Below, one piece after another: positions 50,546 through 59,120 of a stretch of 64,000 nucleotides of DNA (its first letter is position 1; every line of letters starts with the position of its first letter). Source of the stretch: Gemmiger sp. An120 (lineage in GTDB: Bacteria > Bacillota > Clostridia > Oscillospirales > Ruminococcaceae); contig NZ_NFLN01000008.1 of NCBI RefSeq assembly GCF_002160955.1, forward strand, positions 1-64,000. The letters are read 5' to 3'. The notes beneath the pieces were generated by a model. That model saw nothing but the letters and a program-made list of their open reading frames with translations, was not told where the DNA came from and searched no databases. A program made the translations under genes and the position numbers.

Positions 50546-51869
50546 ATTGAATCAGATTTTTCAGTTCCGCCAGCAGCACTGCCCGGTCGTTGGGGATTTC
50601 GCCCGCCAGCACCCGCTGCAGCAGCGCGTCCAGCGCCCGGCCCACCGCCGGGCCGGGGGCTGCCCCGGCGGCCAGCACGTCCCGGCCGTTCACCGCCAGC
50701 TGACGCAGGGAAAAGCAGGCATCTTGTGCCAGCTGCTCATCCAGCAGGGTTTCCAGCGCGCCCAGCTCCGCCAGCCGGTCATGCCAGGCGGGGGCCAGGG
50801 CCAGGGTATCCGCCCGGTGCACCGCAATCAGCGCCCGGGCGTCCCGCTCGCCCAGCCGGTTCAGCAGCCGCCGGGCGGTTTTTTCCTCCACCGGCAGCGG
50901 CGCGTCGTGCAGCCGCACCAGCCGCACCACCCGGTCCCGGGTGTCGTTGTCGTACCGCAGGCGGGTCAGGATCGTCTGGGCCAGTTCGGCGCTGTACTGG
51001 GCATGGCCGTAAAAATGACCCACCCCGTCCGGCCCCCGGGAAAAGCAATCCGGCTTGCCCAAATCGTGCAGCAGCATGGTCAGCCGCACCGCCCGGTCCG
51101 CCGCGGCCGACCCCACCGCCCGGGCGGTATGGCCCCACACATCCAGGCAATGGTGATGGTTGTGCTGGTCAAAGCCCACCGCCGGGGCGATCTCCGGCAG
51201 CACCGGTTCCAGCACCGCGGGCCAGCGGGCCAGCACCTCTTCCGCCGCCGCGCCCAGCACAAGGCCGTCCAGTTCGGCCTGCACCCGCTCCGGCGCGATG
51301 GCCCGCAGGCGCGGGGCCTGCCGCTCCATGGCCCGGGCGGTGGCCGGGTCGATGGCAAAGCCCAGCCGGGCGGCAAACCGCAGCCCCCGCAGGATGCGCA
51401 GCGCGTCCTCGGCAAAGCGGGCTTCCGGCTGCCCCACCGCCCGCAGCACCCCCGCCGCCAGATCGGCCCGGCCGTCAAAAGGATCAGCCAGCCCGGTGCG
51501 GGGGTTCCAGGCCATGGCGTTTACGGTAAAATCCCGCCGGGCCAGGTCCCGGTTCAGGTCGGTGACAAACTCCACATGATCCGGCCGCCGCCCGTCGGAA
51601 TAGCCGCTCTCGGCCCGCAGGGTGGTCACCTCTACCGGTGTGTGCTCCCACAGCACCGTCACGGTGCCGTGCACAAGGCCGGTGGGCAGGGTGCGGGCAA
51701 AGCAGGCGGCCACCTGTTCGGGGCGGGCGTCGGTGCACACGTCCCAGTCGTGGGGGGATTCGCCCCGCAGCGCGTCCCGCACGCAGCCGCCCACCACCCA
51801 GGCCCGGAAGCCCGCCGCTTCCAGCCCGGCCAGCACCCCGGCGGCCGCCGGGCTCAGGGTCGGTTCCAT
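50544..51869 (-). CDS. cca: CCA tRNA nucleotidyltransferase
   Basis: Adds or repairs the 3' CCA of tRNA. 441 residues of class II. The N-terminal nucleotidyltransferase core has GGCVRDALRG...DWDVCT with the metal-binding Asp pair, the RRDFTVNAMAW motif C and EDALRILRGLRFAARL motif D. The C-terminal half has an HD domain (HCLDVWGHTARAV, MLLHDLGKP), which in this family may add phosphohydrolase activity. AAAGGAGGGGG precedes the ATG at 51869. It diverges from the metallophosphoesterase gene. Confidence 0.96.
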   Translation of the reverse strand: MEPTLSPAAAGVLAGLEAAGFRAWVVGGCVRDALRGESPHDWDVCTDARPEQVAACFARTLPTGLVHGTVTVLWEHTPVEVTTLRAESGYSDGRRPDHVEFVTDLNRDLARRDFTVNAMAWNPRTGLADPFDGRADLAAGVLRAVGQPEARFAEDALRILRGLRFAARLGFAIDPATARAMERQAPRLRAIAPERVQAELDGLVLGAAAEEVLARWPAVLEPVLPEIAPAVGFDQHNHHHCLDVWGHTARAVGSAAADRAVRLTMLLHDLGKPDCFSRGPDGVGHFYGHAQYSAELAQTILTRLRYDNDTRDRVVRLVRLHDAPLPVEEKTARRLLNRLGERDARALIAVHRADTLALAPAWHDRLAELGALETLLDEQLAQDACFSLRQLAVNGRDVLAAGAAPGPAVGRALDALLQRVLAGEIPNDRAVLLAELKNLIQ

Positions 51870-51883
51870 TTCGTTCCCCCTCC

Positions 51884-51912
51884 TTTGCTCTTTGCATAGA
51901 GTATGGTATCAT
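51884..51912 (+). promoter_or_regulatory. Promoter of the metallophosphoesterase gene
   Basis: TTTGCT (51884-51889), a 17-base spacer and TATCAT (51907-51912). The same short region must also serve cca on the other strand. Confidence 0.45.
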
Positions 51913-51959
51913 AGAATCAGCGCCTGCGCCAGTGGCCGCGGGCGGGAAAGAGGAAACCT

Positions 51960-53171
51960 ATGGCTTTGTTTTTTGCCGGCCTTGCCTATCTGGCCGGGAA
52001 CCTGTATCTGAGCGTCTGGCTGCTGCGGTGGCTCACCGCCTGGGGCTGGCCGCTCACCGCCCCGGCAGCGGGGGCGGCGGCGCTGGTTGTATTCTGGCTG
52101 TGGGCAGTCAGCCCGGTGTGGGCGTTTCTGGCCCGCAAAGGCCCGCTGCGGCGCGGGCTGCACCGGGCCTGCGGCATCTGGCTGGCCTTTATGCTGTACG
52201 GCTTTCTGCTGGTGGGGGCGTTTACCCTGTGCCGGGAAGCCGTGGTGCGCTGTGCCTGGTACACCGCTTTGCCGGACAGCCTGCGCGCCCGGGTGCTGGC
52301 GGCGGCCGGCAGTCTGGCCCTGGCGGCGGCTCTGCTGCTTTGCCTGTGGGGCCGCTGGCGGGCGGAGAAGCTGCGGATCCGCCGCCGGGCGATCCACATA
52401 GAAAAACCCTGCGAAACGCCCCGGCTGCGGGTAGCGCTGGTGGCCGACCTGCATCTGGGCAGCAACCTGGGGCTGGCCGGGCTGCGGCGGCTCTGCGCGG
52501 CGATCCGGGCGGAGAAGCCCGATCTGGTGTGCATCGCGGGGGATCTGTTCGACAACTGCTTTGACGATATTGAAGAGTCTGCCGAGGCCGCCCGGCTGCT
52601 GGCCCAGCTGCGGCCCCGGTGGGGGGTGTGGGCCTGCTGGGGCAACCACGACCTGCCGGAGGAACTGCTGGCGGGGTTCTCGGTGGGGCGGCCCAGACAG
52701 GACGGCCGGTTTGAGGCGTTTCTGGACAAAGCCCGTATCCGGATGCTCTGCGAGGAAACGGCGCGTCTGGGCTGCGGGGTGCAGCTGGCGGGCCGGGCCG
52801 ACCGGGGCATGGCCCGCCGGGCCGGGCTGCGCCGGGCCGCGCCGGAAGAACTGCTGGCCGGTCTGGATGCGGACGCGCCCATTTTCGTGCTGGATCACCA
52901 GCCCCGGGAGGACCGGGCCCTGGCCGACGCGGGGGCGGATCTGGTGCTCTGCGGCCACACCCACGACGGGCAGCTGTGGCCCGCCAACTGGCTGATGCGG
53001 CTGCTGTGGCACAATCCAGGCGGAATCCGCCGCCGGGGCCGCGGCTGGCTGGTCACCACCAGCGGGGCGGGGGTATGGGGCCCGCCCATGCGGGTGGGCA
53101 CCCGCAGCGAGGTGCTGGTGCTGGATGTGACCTTCGGCCCTTGCCCCGAAGCGGAAAAGCCGCTACAATAA
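51960..53171 (+). CDS. Membrane-anchored metallophosphoesterase
   Basis: 403 residues. Three or four N-terminal membrane helices (within residues 1-135) precede a calcineurin-like domain with the full metal set: VADLHLGS, GDLFDN, GNHDLP, VLDHQP and CGHTHDGQLWP. The family (YkuE/YaeI-like) has members acting on lipid-linked or nucleotide phosphates. A stretch rich in Arg and Ala between GNHD and the later His is longer than usual. A 27-base gap separates it from the next gene, probably cotranscribed. Confidence 0.88.
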   Translation: MALFFAGLAYLAGNLYLSVWLLRWLTAWGWPLTAPAAGAAALVVFWLWAVSPVWAFLARKGPLRRGLHRACGIWLAFMLYGFLLVGAFTLCREAVVRCAWYTALPDSLRARVLAAAGSLALAAALLLCLWGRWRAEKLRIRRRAIHIEKPCETPRLRVALVADLHLGSNLGLAGLRRLCAAIRAEKPDLVCIAGDLFDNCFDDIEESAEAARLLAQLRPRWGVWACWGNHDLPEELLAGFSVGRPRQDGRFEAFLDKARIRMLCEETARLGCGVQLAGRADRGMARRAGLRRAAPEELLAGLDADAPIFVLDHQPREDRALADAGADLVLCGHTHDGQLWPANWLMRLLWHNPGGIRRRGRGWLVTTSGAGVWGPPMRVGTRSEVLVLDVTFGPCPEAEKPLQ

Positions 53172-53198
53172 AGGAACACGCAAAAAGGGGGAAATGCC

Positions 53199-53684
53199 AT
53201 GGAACGGGAGACCTTTGCCTTTGTGCCGGGCTTTCTGTATCTGAAATGCAACAAGATCTACACCGGCAGCCACAGCGGCATGCGGTATGCCTTTACGATG
53301 GATGACGAGAGCATCGGGGCGGTGGTGTGGCCCAATCCCTGGTGCCTGGAAAAGACCGACGACGCACTGAAAGTGCGGGAGAGCTTTTCCCGGGACGAAG
53401 AGGGGCTGGCGGCGGCAAAAGCCTGGGTGGAGGATCAGTTCTACGCCCGGCCCCGCCACTGGAAGGCCATCGGCTGGAACATCCTGGATTCCGAGCCCTG
53501 GGTGAAGCCGGAAGAACCCGAAGAACCCCAGGCGGCGGAAGAACCCGCCCCGGCCCCGGCGGCCCCAGCGCCCGCCAAACCGGCCCCCGCGCCCGAAGCG
53601 GCAGCCCCGGCATCCCAGCCCGAAGCGCCCGCCCAGCCGGACGCCCCGGCCGCGCCGAACCCCGACGCGCCGCCCTGGGAATAA
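53199..53684 (+). CDS. Unknown protein with a Pro/Ala-rich tail
   Basis: 161 residues, family not recognised. The first ~105 form a compact domain rich in aromatic residues (FVPGFLYLKCNKIYTG, MRYAFTMDDESIGAVVWPNP, RPRHWKAIGWNIL). The last ~55 are almost only Pro, Ala and Glu (APAPAKPAPAP-type), a flexible tail. No signal peptide or membrane helix, so cytosolic. GGGGGAAATGCC precedes the ATG at 53199. It is distal to the metallophosphoesterase gene. Confidence 0.65.
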   Translation: MERETFAFVPGFLYLKCNKIYTGSHSGMRYAFTMDDESIGAVVWPNPWCLEKTDDALKVRESFSRDEEGLAAAKAWVEDQFYARPRHWKAIGWNILDSEPWVKPEEPEEPQAAEEPAPAPAAPAPAKPAPAPEAAAPASQPEAPAQPDAPAAPNPDAPPWE

Positions 53685-53695
53685 CACAAGACAAA

Positions 53696-53737
53696 ACGCG
53701 CCCGCCCGGGCCTTAATCCCCGGGCGGGCGCGTTGTT
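53696..53737. terminator. Bidirectional terminator between converging genes
   Basis: A 15-bp perfect stem (53696-53710 with 53719-53733) with an 8-base loop. AAAA on the left and TGTTTT on the right serve both directions. Confidence 0.88.
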
Positions 53738-54253
53738 TTACCGATTTTCCAAAGTATCCGCCAGCAGCCGGTCCGCCACGCGGGCGGGGGACAGGCCGGT
53801 GGTATCCCGCTGCCAGGCCGCGGGCAGGCGGCGGCAGCTTTCCAGCCGGTCCAGGGCGCGGGGGATGCAATCCGGCTGACGGCGCCCGGCGGCGATGTCC
53901 GTTTCCAGGCGGGCGCGCAGTTCCTCCGGCGTGCAGACCAGCACGGTGCGCACCACCCGCCAGCCCGCCGTGTCCAGCCGGGCTTCCAGTTCCGCCCAGG
54001 TTTCGGGCAGGTGCAGCACCCAGCCGAACACCACATTCTCGTACACCGAACAGTGCAGGAAGCTGTTGAGCAGATACACGATGTTGTCCAGCACCAGGCG
54101 GCGGGTCTCCTCGTTGACCACGAACGGGTCCATCTCCCAGCACCAGTCCCCGTCCAGAAAAGCGCAGGCGGGCAGCCGGTGCTCCAGCAGGCGGCAGAGG
54201 GTGGTTTTGCCCACCCCCATGGGGCCGCCCACCAGGTACAGCGTGCGGGCCAT
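53738..54253 (-). CDS. P-loop nucleotide kinase-like protein
   Basis: 171 residues. Walker A is LVGGPMGVGKTTLCRLL at the very N-terminus, and DGDWCWEMDPF follows where a kinase would bind its substrate. VRTVLVCTPEELRARLETD is the likely lid region with its Arg residues. It resembles AAA_18/AAA_33 small-molecule kinases (shikimate/gluconate-kinase-like fold). The substrate is unknown. The upstream lipoprotein gene ends 2 bases before its start, so both are in one transcript. Confidence 0.8.
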   Translation of the reverse strand: MARTLYLVGGPMGVGKTTLCRLLEHRLPACAFLDGDWCWEMDPFVVNEETRRLVLDNIVYLLNSFLHCSVYENVVFGWVLHLPETWAELEARLDTAGWRVVRTVLVCTPEELRARLETDIAAGRRQPDCIPRALDRLESCRRLPAAWQRDTTGLSPARVADRLLADTLENR

Positions 54254-54255
54254 GG

Positions 54256-54552
54256 TTACTTTACCGGCGAGTAGGTCACCCCGTCGATGATCAGGTCCTC
54301 GCCCTTGGTCTCAAAGCTGTAGGTGGCGGTGCCGAACAGCTCGCTGGTGACGATCAGCTGATCCCCCTTGCGCTGGTAGGTGCAGCCGTAGACCATATCG
54401 TAGCAGGTGAGGGTCAGGGTATTGGAGCCGGTAAAGGTAAAGATGTCCGCGCCGTCCTCCCCGCAGCTGTAGCTGCCGGACAGCTTGCCGCAGCCGGTCA
54501 GCACCAGGCAGAGCGCCGCTGCGGCGGCGCAGCGCAGCGCATAGTGTTTCAT
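54256..54552 (-). CDS. Small lipoprotein, unknown function
   Basis: 98 residues. The signal peptide ends in the lipobox VLTGC (Cys21), leaving a ~78-residue strand-rich domain (GSYSCGEDGADIFTFTGSN, then GCTYQRKGDQLIVTSELFG). The pattern resembles DUF-type small domains that detect or bind at the membrane surface. The ATG at 54552 is chosen for the signal peptide; the ATG two codons upstream is equally possible. A good promoter lies at 54583-54612. Confidence 0.7.
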   Translation of the reverse strand: MKHYALRCAAAAALCLVLTGCGKLSGSYSCGEDGADIFTFTGSNTLTLTCYDMVYGCTYQRKGDQLIVTSELFGTATYSFETKGEDLIIDGVTYSPVK

Positions 54553-54582
54553 CCTCATCCCCCCATACGTTCCGTGTGTTTC

Positions 54583-54612
54583 AGTATACCACGCCCCCGC
54601 GGCGGCCCGCAA
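54583..54612 (-). promoter_or_regulatory. Promoter of the small lipoprotein and kinase genes
   Basis: On the minus strand there is TTGCGG (54607-54612), an 18-base spacer and TATACT (54583-54588). Upstream of the -35, at 54625-54644, GGTTTTCACC-GTTTCGATAC resembles the direct repeats in front of the response-regulator gene at 55983-56025. Confidence 0.6.
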
Positions 54613-54651
54613 CCGCCCGGGGCCGGTTTTCACCGTTTCGATACAGAACGT

Positions 54652-55854
54652 TTACGCCCCGGCCCGCCGGGCCAGGATCCGGTCCAGAATGCGGTGGGCC
54701 ACCTCGTCCTTGCCCGCCAGCGGCAGATCGGTGCAGCCGGTGGGCTCCACCAGGGTCACGTGGTTGGTGGCGCCGCCGAAGCCCGCGCCCGCCTCCCGCA
54801 GGCTGTTGGCCACGATCATGTCCGCGCCCTTTTTCTCCAGCTTGGCCCGGGCGTTGTCCAAAAGATCCCGGGTCTCCATGGCAAAGCCGCACAAGAACTG
54901 CCCCGGCCGCCGGGCTGCGCCCAGCTCCGCCAGGATGTCCGGGGTGCGGGTCAGTTCCAGCGTCAGATCGGCGCCGCTCTTCTTGATCTTTTCCCCGGCG
55001 GTGTGGGCGGGCCGGTAGTCGGCCACCGCCGCCGCTTTGATGATCACGTCCTGCGCCGGCGCGGCCGCCATCACCGCGTCGTGCATCTGCTGGGCGCTCT
55101 CCACCCGCACCAGCTCCACAAAGGGCGGGGGTTCCAGCGCGGTGGGGCCGCTCACCAGGGTCACCTGCGCCCCCCGCAGCATCGCCGCCCGGGCCAGCTC
55201 GTACCCCATGCGGCCGGTGGAATGGTTGGTGATGAACCGCACCGGGTCCAGCGCCTCCCGGGTGGGTCCGGCGGTCACCAGCAGATGCAGCCCCGCCATG
55301 TCCTTCTGGCAGGTCAGATGGCGCTGGATGTGCTCCAGCAGCTGCTGGGGCTCGGGCATCTTGCCCGGGCCCACCGCCCCGCAGGCCAGCCGCCCGCAGG
55401 CCGGGTCGATCACCTCCACGCCGTACCCCCGCAGGCGGGCCAGATTGGCCTGGGTGGCCGGATTCTCGTACATGCCGGTGTTCATGGCCGGGGCCACCAG
55501 CTTGGGGCACCGGCAGGCCAGCACGGTGGTGGTGAGCATATCGTCGGCAATGCCGTTTGCCATCTTGGCGATCACGTTGGCGCTGGCCGGGGCCACCAGC
55601 ACCAGGTCGGCCCGGTCGGCCACCGCCACATGCTCGATCTCAAAGGAGAAGCTGCGGTCAAAGGTGTCCACCATGCAGCGGGTACCGGTCAGCGCCTCAA
55701 AGGTCAGCGGCGCGATAAAGCGGGTGGCGTTTTCAGTCATCAGCACCAGCACCGTGGCTTTCTGCTTCACCAGCATACTGGCCAGGGTGGCGATTTTGTA
55801 TGCCGCGATGCCGCCGGTCAGGGCCAGCACCACGGTCTTGCCTTTCAGATCCAT
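54652..55854 (-). CDS. coaBC: Bifunctional phosphopantothenoylcysteine decarboxylase / phosphopantothenate-cysteine ligase
   Basis: Two consecutive steps of coenzyme A synthesis. The protein has 400 residues. The N-terminal CoaC flavin domain has VVLALTGGIAAYK, the catalytic His in IEHVAVADRAD, LVAPAMNTGMYENP and the Cys-bearing GRLACGAVGPGKM. The C-terminal CoaB domain has LLVTAGPTREALDPVRFITN, HSTGRMGYELA and DVIIKAAAVADYRP. AAGGAGG precedes the ATG at 55854. The gene has its own extended -10 promoter. Confidence 0.96.
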   Translation of the reverse strand: MDLKGKTVVLALTGGIAAYKIATLASMLVKQKATVLVLMTENATRFIAPLTFEALTGTRCMVDTFDRSFSFEIEHVAVADRADLVLVAPASANVIAKMANGIADDMLTTTVLACRCPKLVAPAMNTGMYENPATQANLARLRGYGVEVIDPACGRLACGAVGPGKMPEPQQLLEHIQRHLTCQKDMAGLHLLVTAGPTREALDPVRFITNHSTGRMGYELARAAMLRGAQVTLVSGPTALEPPPFVELVRVESAQQMHDAVMAAAPAQDVIIKAAAVADYRPAHTAGEKIKKSGADLTLELTRTPDILAELGAARRPGQFLCGFAMETRDLLDNARAKLEKKGADMIVANSLREAGAGFGGATNHVTLVEPTGCTDLPLAGKDEVAHRILDRILARRAGA

Positions 55855-55874
55855 GGATATCCCTCCTTGCTGTG

Positions 55875-55883
55875 CCTATTGTA
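55875..55883 (-). promoter_or_regulatory. Extended -10 promoter of coaBC
   Basis: The minus strand carries TGATACAAT (complement of 55878-55883 is TACAAT, with TG one base upstream), about 20 bases before the ribosome site. No good -35, as allowed for extended -10 promoters. Confidence 0.45.
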
Positions 55884-55920
55884 TCACATCCGGACGGGTT
55901 TGTCCTGCCAATATCCGCCT

Positions 55921-55949
55921 TTGCACCCTGCGTATATCTGTGGTATAGT
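55921..55949 (+). promoter_or_regulatory. Promoter of the two-component operon
   Basis: TTGCAC (55921-55926), a 17-base spacer and TATAGT (55944-55949). It lies ~105 bases before the response-regulator start. Confidence 0.6.
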
Positions 55950-55982
55950 AAGGGGGAATACCACGAACCCTGCCGTTTTTAC

Positions 55983-56025
55983 GGTTTTGATACAACTTTG
56001 CGCGGTTTTGGATACGGTTTGTATG
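55983..56025 (+). promoter_or_regulatory. Direct-repeat sites, candidate response-regulator binding
   Basis: GGTTTTGATAC (55983-55993), GGTTTTGGATAC (56004-56015) and GGTTTGTATG (56016-56025) lie downstream of the promoter and in front of the gene for an OmpR-type regulator. The first two are 21 bases apart, about two helix turns, and the third follows at once. OmpR-type proteins bind such tandem repeats. The position allows self-regulation. Confidence 0.45.
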
Positions 56026-56054
56026 GGATAATGGGGCACGGAGGTGTACGAATC

Positions 56055-56729
56055 ATGAATCAGAACACACAGCAAACGGCCCACATCCTGGTTGTGGAGG
56101 ACGAGGCCCATATCGCCCAGATGATCGAAGCCACCCTGCAGCTGGGCGGCTATACCTGCGAGAACTGCGCCGACGGCGCCGAGGCGGTGGAGAAGATCTT
56201 TTCCGGCGGATACGACCTGATCCTGCTGGACGTGATGCTGCCCGGGCTGGACGGCTTCGGCGTGATGGAACGGGTGGCCGGGCTGGACGTGCCGGTGATC
56301 TTTCTGTCCGCCATGCAGCAGGTGACCGACAAGGTGCGGGGCCTGCAGCTGGGCGCGGAGGACTACATAGCCAAGCCCTTTGAGGCGCTGGAACTGCTGG
56401 CCCGGGTGGAGGTGGCCCTGCGCCGCCGGGGCAAGGGGCGGCAGGTGCTGGTCTACCGGGACATCCAGCAGGATCTGGGCAGCCATACGGTGACCCGGGC
56501 CGGGGTGCCGGTGGCGCTGAGCCCGAAAGAGTTTGAACTGCTGCGGGTATTTCTGCAGCATCAGGATCTGGCGCTTTCCCGGGAAAAGCTGCTGGCGCTG
56601 GTGTGGGGCTACGAGTTTGCGGGGGAGACCCGCACCGTGGACATCCATGTGCAGCGGCTGCGCCAGAAACTGGGCCTGGCGGACAAGCTGGTAACCCTGC
56701 CCCGGGTGGGGTACCGGCTGGAGAAGTAA
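56055..56729 (+). CDS. OmpR-family response regulator
   Basis: 224 residues. A receiver domain with phospho-Asp59 (LILLDVMLPG), acidic pocket VVEDEAH, Lys in EDYIAKPFEA, then a winged-helix DNA-binding domain (LSPKEFELLRVFLQHQDLAL, RTVDIHVQRLRQKLG, VGYRLEK). GGAGGTG precedes the ATG at 56055. The gene is 1 base before the kinase gene, and the two form one system. Confidence 0.94.
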   Translation: MNQNTQQTAHILVVEDEAHIAQMIEATLQLGGYTCENCADGAEAVEKIFSGGYDLILLDVMLPGLDGFGVMERVAGLDVPVIFLSAMQQVTDKVRGLQLGAEDYIAKPFEALELLARVEVALRRRGKGRQVLVYRDIQQDLGSHTVTRAGVPVALSPKEFELLRVFLQHQDLALSREKLLALVWGYEFAGETRTVDIHVQRLRQKLGLADKLVTLPRVGYRLEK

Positions 56730-56730
56730 G

Positions 56731-58194
56731 ATGAAACTGTGGCAGAAGATCTTTCTGGGCACGCTGGCCCTGATGGTCTGCTGCACCAGCCTGCTGACCC
56801 TGCTGTTTGTGCGGGCCAGCTGGCAGACGGTGTGGGACCAGCAGCTGGACCGGGCGCTGACCCAGCAGCAGTATCTGGCGCGGCTGATCAAGACCGGCGT
56901 GGTGAGCACCCGGCTGCAGAACGGCCTGATGATGCTGGACGCCGACGCGGCGGACACGGCGGCGGTGCGCAGCGCCTCCAGCCAGCTGACCGACGAGTAT
57001 CTTTTGCAGCTGGGCCTGTACCGGAACGGGCAGGCCCTGGACGCGCCGGTGGAGGGCTGTACCGACGCCATGGCCGGGGCGGAGGACAATGCCGAAACCG
57101 CCCCCGGCACCCTGTATGAATACAGCCGGGGGCCGGAGGGGGCGGTGCTGGTATGCAGCCTGCCCTTTACCGCCGAGCAGCACGACTACCGGCTGGTGTG
57201 CCGGTTTTCGGTGCAGGCCGGGGTGGACCGGCTGGCCGGGCAGAGCATCCGTCTGATGGCGGTAAGCCTGGCGGTGAGCCTGGCGGGCGCCGGGCTGCTG
57301 GTGGTGGTGGTGCGCACCATGCTGCGTCCGCTGCATACTTTGAGCCGCACCGCCCGCCGCATCGCCGGGGGCGACTATGCCCAGCGGCTGGAACTGACCA
57401 GCGGCGACGAGCTGGCGGGCCTGGCCCAGGATATGAACCGGCTGGCCCGGGCGGTGCAGCAGCGGGTGGAGCAGCTGGAACACACCGCCGAAAGCCAGAA
57501 GACCTTTACCGCCAATATGGCCCACGAGATGAAAACGCCCCTGACCAGCATCCTGGGGTTTGCGGATCTGCTGCAGCTGCAGAAGCAGGTGCCGGACGAG
57601 CAGCGGATGCGGTATGCGGGCATCATTGTGGAGGAGACCCGCCGCCTGCGCAGTCTGAGCGGCAAGCTGATGGAGCTGCTGGCGGTGGAGAACCGCAACC
57701 TGGTGCTGACCCCGGTGGACATGCCGGAACTGTTCAAGGAGGTGGCCACCGCCATCCAGCCCCTGCTGACCAGCGGGCAGCTGCGTCTGGAACAGTTCTG
57801 CCAGCCCATGGTGGTGAACGGCGACCGGGAACTGCTGAAAAGCCTGTTGTACAACTTTCTGGACAACGCCCGCAAGGCCAGCCCCGCGGGCGGCAAGCTG
57901 GTGCTGGCGGGCCGGCCCCAGAACGGCTGGGCCGAGATCTGCATCCGGGACTACGGCCGGGGCATCCCCGCCGCCGAACTGGACAAGATCCGCCAGCCCT
58001 TCTACATGGTGGACAAGTCCCGGGCCCGCAAGGCGGGCGGCGCGGGGCTGGGCCTGGCCCTGTGCGAACAGATCGTGCGGATCCACGGCGGCCGCTTCGA
58101 GGTGGACAGCCGGGTTGGTCAGGGCACCCTGATCACCCTGTATCTGCCGCTGGCCGGCAGCGGCGGGCAGGAGGCGCAGGGCCATGAGGAATAA
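56731..58194 (+). CDS. Sensor histidine kinase
   Basis: 487 residues. Two membrane helices (about 8-28 and 174-194) enclose an outside sensor domain of ~145 residues with no recognised fold. HAMP (TMLRPLHTLSRTARRIAGGD), the dimerisation helix with phospho-His265 (NMAHEMKTPLTSI) and the ATPase domain (LLYNFLDNARKAS, RDYGRGIPAAE, GGAGLGLAL) follow. The start is an ATG 1 base after the regulator's stop. Its stop overlaps the next gene by 11 bases, so the downstream membrane protein is cotranslated and may take part in sensing. Confidence 0.94.
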   Translation: MKLWQKIFLGTLALMVCCTSLLTLLFVRASWQTVWDQQLDRALTQQQYLARLIKTGVVSTRLQNGLMMLDADAADTAAVRSASSQLTDEYLLQLGLYRNGQALDAPVEGCTDAMAGAEDNAETAPGTLYEYSRGPEGAVLVCSLPFTAEQHDYRLVCRFSVQAGVDRLAGQSIRLMAVSLAVSLAGAGLLVVVVRTMLRPLHTLSRTARRIAGGDYAQRLELTSGDELAGLAQDMNRLARAVQQRVEQLEHTAESQKTFTANMAHEMKTPLTSILGFADLLQLQKQVPDEQRMRYAGIIVEETRRLRSLSGKLMELLAVENRNLVLTPVDMPELFKEVATAIQPLLTSGQLRLEQFCQPMVVNGDRELLKSLLYNFLDNARKASPAGGKLVLAGRPQNGWAEICIRDYGRGIPAAELDKIRQPFYMVDKSRARKAGGAGLGLALCEQIVRIHGGRFEVDSRVGQGTLITLYLPLAGSGGQEAQGHEE

Positions 58195-59104
58195 GCGGAA
58201 CGAAGACCGGGCCGGCGCGCTGCGCACCGGGATGTGGACAGCGGCGATCGTTGCGGTGGGGGCGCTGGTGTGCGGCCTGGGCGGCGGCGCGCTGGCCCTG
58301 TCCCTGCCTGCCGCCGGCAGTGCCCAGGCGCTGCCGGTGTATACCTCGCTGAATCTGGTGGCGGAGGACGAGCCGGTGGCCACGGTCTGGCAGGACTTTG
58401 ACCCGGAGGGGATGGTCAACCTGTCCTCCTTTACGCTGGAGGAGCAGATGTCCCTGGGGATGGGCTGGCTGCCCACCGGCCTGTACAGCCTGTTCGACCA
58501 GCATATTTACTCTGTCGGCCTGTTCTGGGCAGGCGGCACCCTGGACATGGAACTGCCCTGGCAGACCCCGACCACCGATCCCGGCTCGGCCTTTTATCTG
58601 TATCAGGTGGCCCTGCCCGACGGGCTGACCTGCATTGATCAGGGCGTCAACGAACTCGTGACGTGCGGCTCCAGCATGCTGGACATGGGTCTGCAGGACG
58701 GCTGTATATCGGTGCGCTATTCCTTCCCCGATCTGGAAAAGGCCGATCCGGCCCGGTTTGAGGAGACCCAGGCGCTGGTGCAGGAAAGGCTGCTGGATCT
58801 GTTTTACGGCCGCAGCACTGCCCTGATGGGGGCTGATATGCAGTCTTTGAGCGCCAACACCTGGCTGGAGGAGAGAATATCGTTTTACCCTATGGACGAA
58901 TGGCTGGACGCGGTGGATCCCCAGGAGGGCACGGCGGAAGACCGGCTGATGGCCCTGTGCGAGGCACTGATGATCGACCTGCAGACCATCCGGCTGGACA
59001 ACGAACTGCTGGTGATTCTGAGCGACCAGGTCGGCAGCGGAATGTTGGGACTGTACTGCGATGTGCGGCTGCGCTGCGTTACCGGGTATGTGATGCAGAT
59101 GTAA
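58184..59104 (+). CDS. Membrane-anchored protein, first of two tandem paralogues
   Basis: 306 residues, family not recognised. A positively charged N-terminus, one membrane helix (about 17-42), then an outside domain that starts QALPVYTSLNLVAEDEP and ends with VGSGMLGLYCDVRLRCV. It shares both ends with the following gene (LPVYTSL.L.AEDEP; .GSGML.lY.D.RL.CV), so the two arose by duplication, while the middle has diverged strongly. The start overlaps the histidine-kinase stop by 11 bases. Its role is likely linked to the kinase, but no known domain tells which. Confidence 0.75.
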   Translation: MRNKRNEDRAGALRTGMWTAAIVAVGALVCGLGGGALALSLPAAGSAQALPVYTSLNLVAEDEPVATVWQDFDPEGMVNLSSFTLEEQMSLGMGWLPTGLYSLFDQHIYSVGLFWAGGTLDMELPWQTPTTDPGSAFYLYQVALPDGLTCIDQGVNELVTCGSSMLDMGLQDGCISVRYSFPDLEKADPARFEETQALVQERLLDLFYGRSTALMGADMQSLSANTWLEERISFYPMDEWLDAVDPQEGTAEDRLMALCEALMIDLQTIRLDNELLVILSDQVGSGMLGLYCDVRLRCVTGYVMQM

Positions 59105-59120
59105 GAGGGGGGAAGATCCG

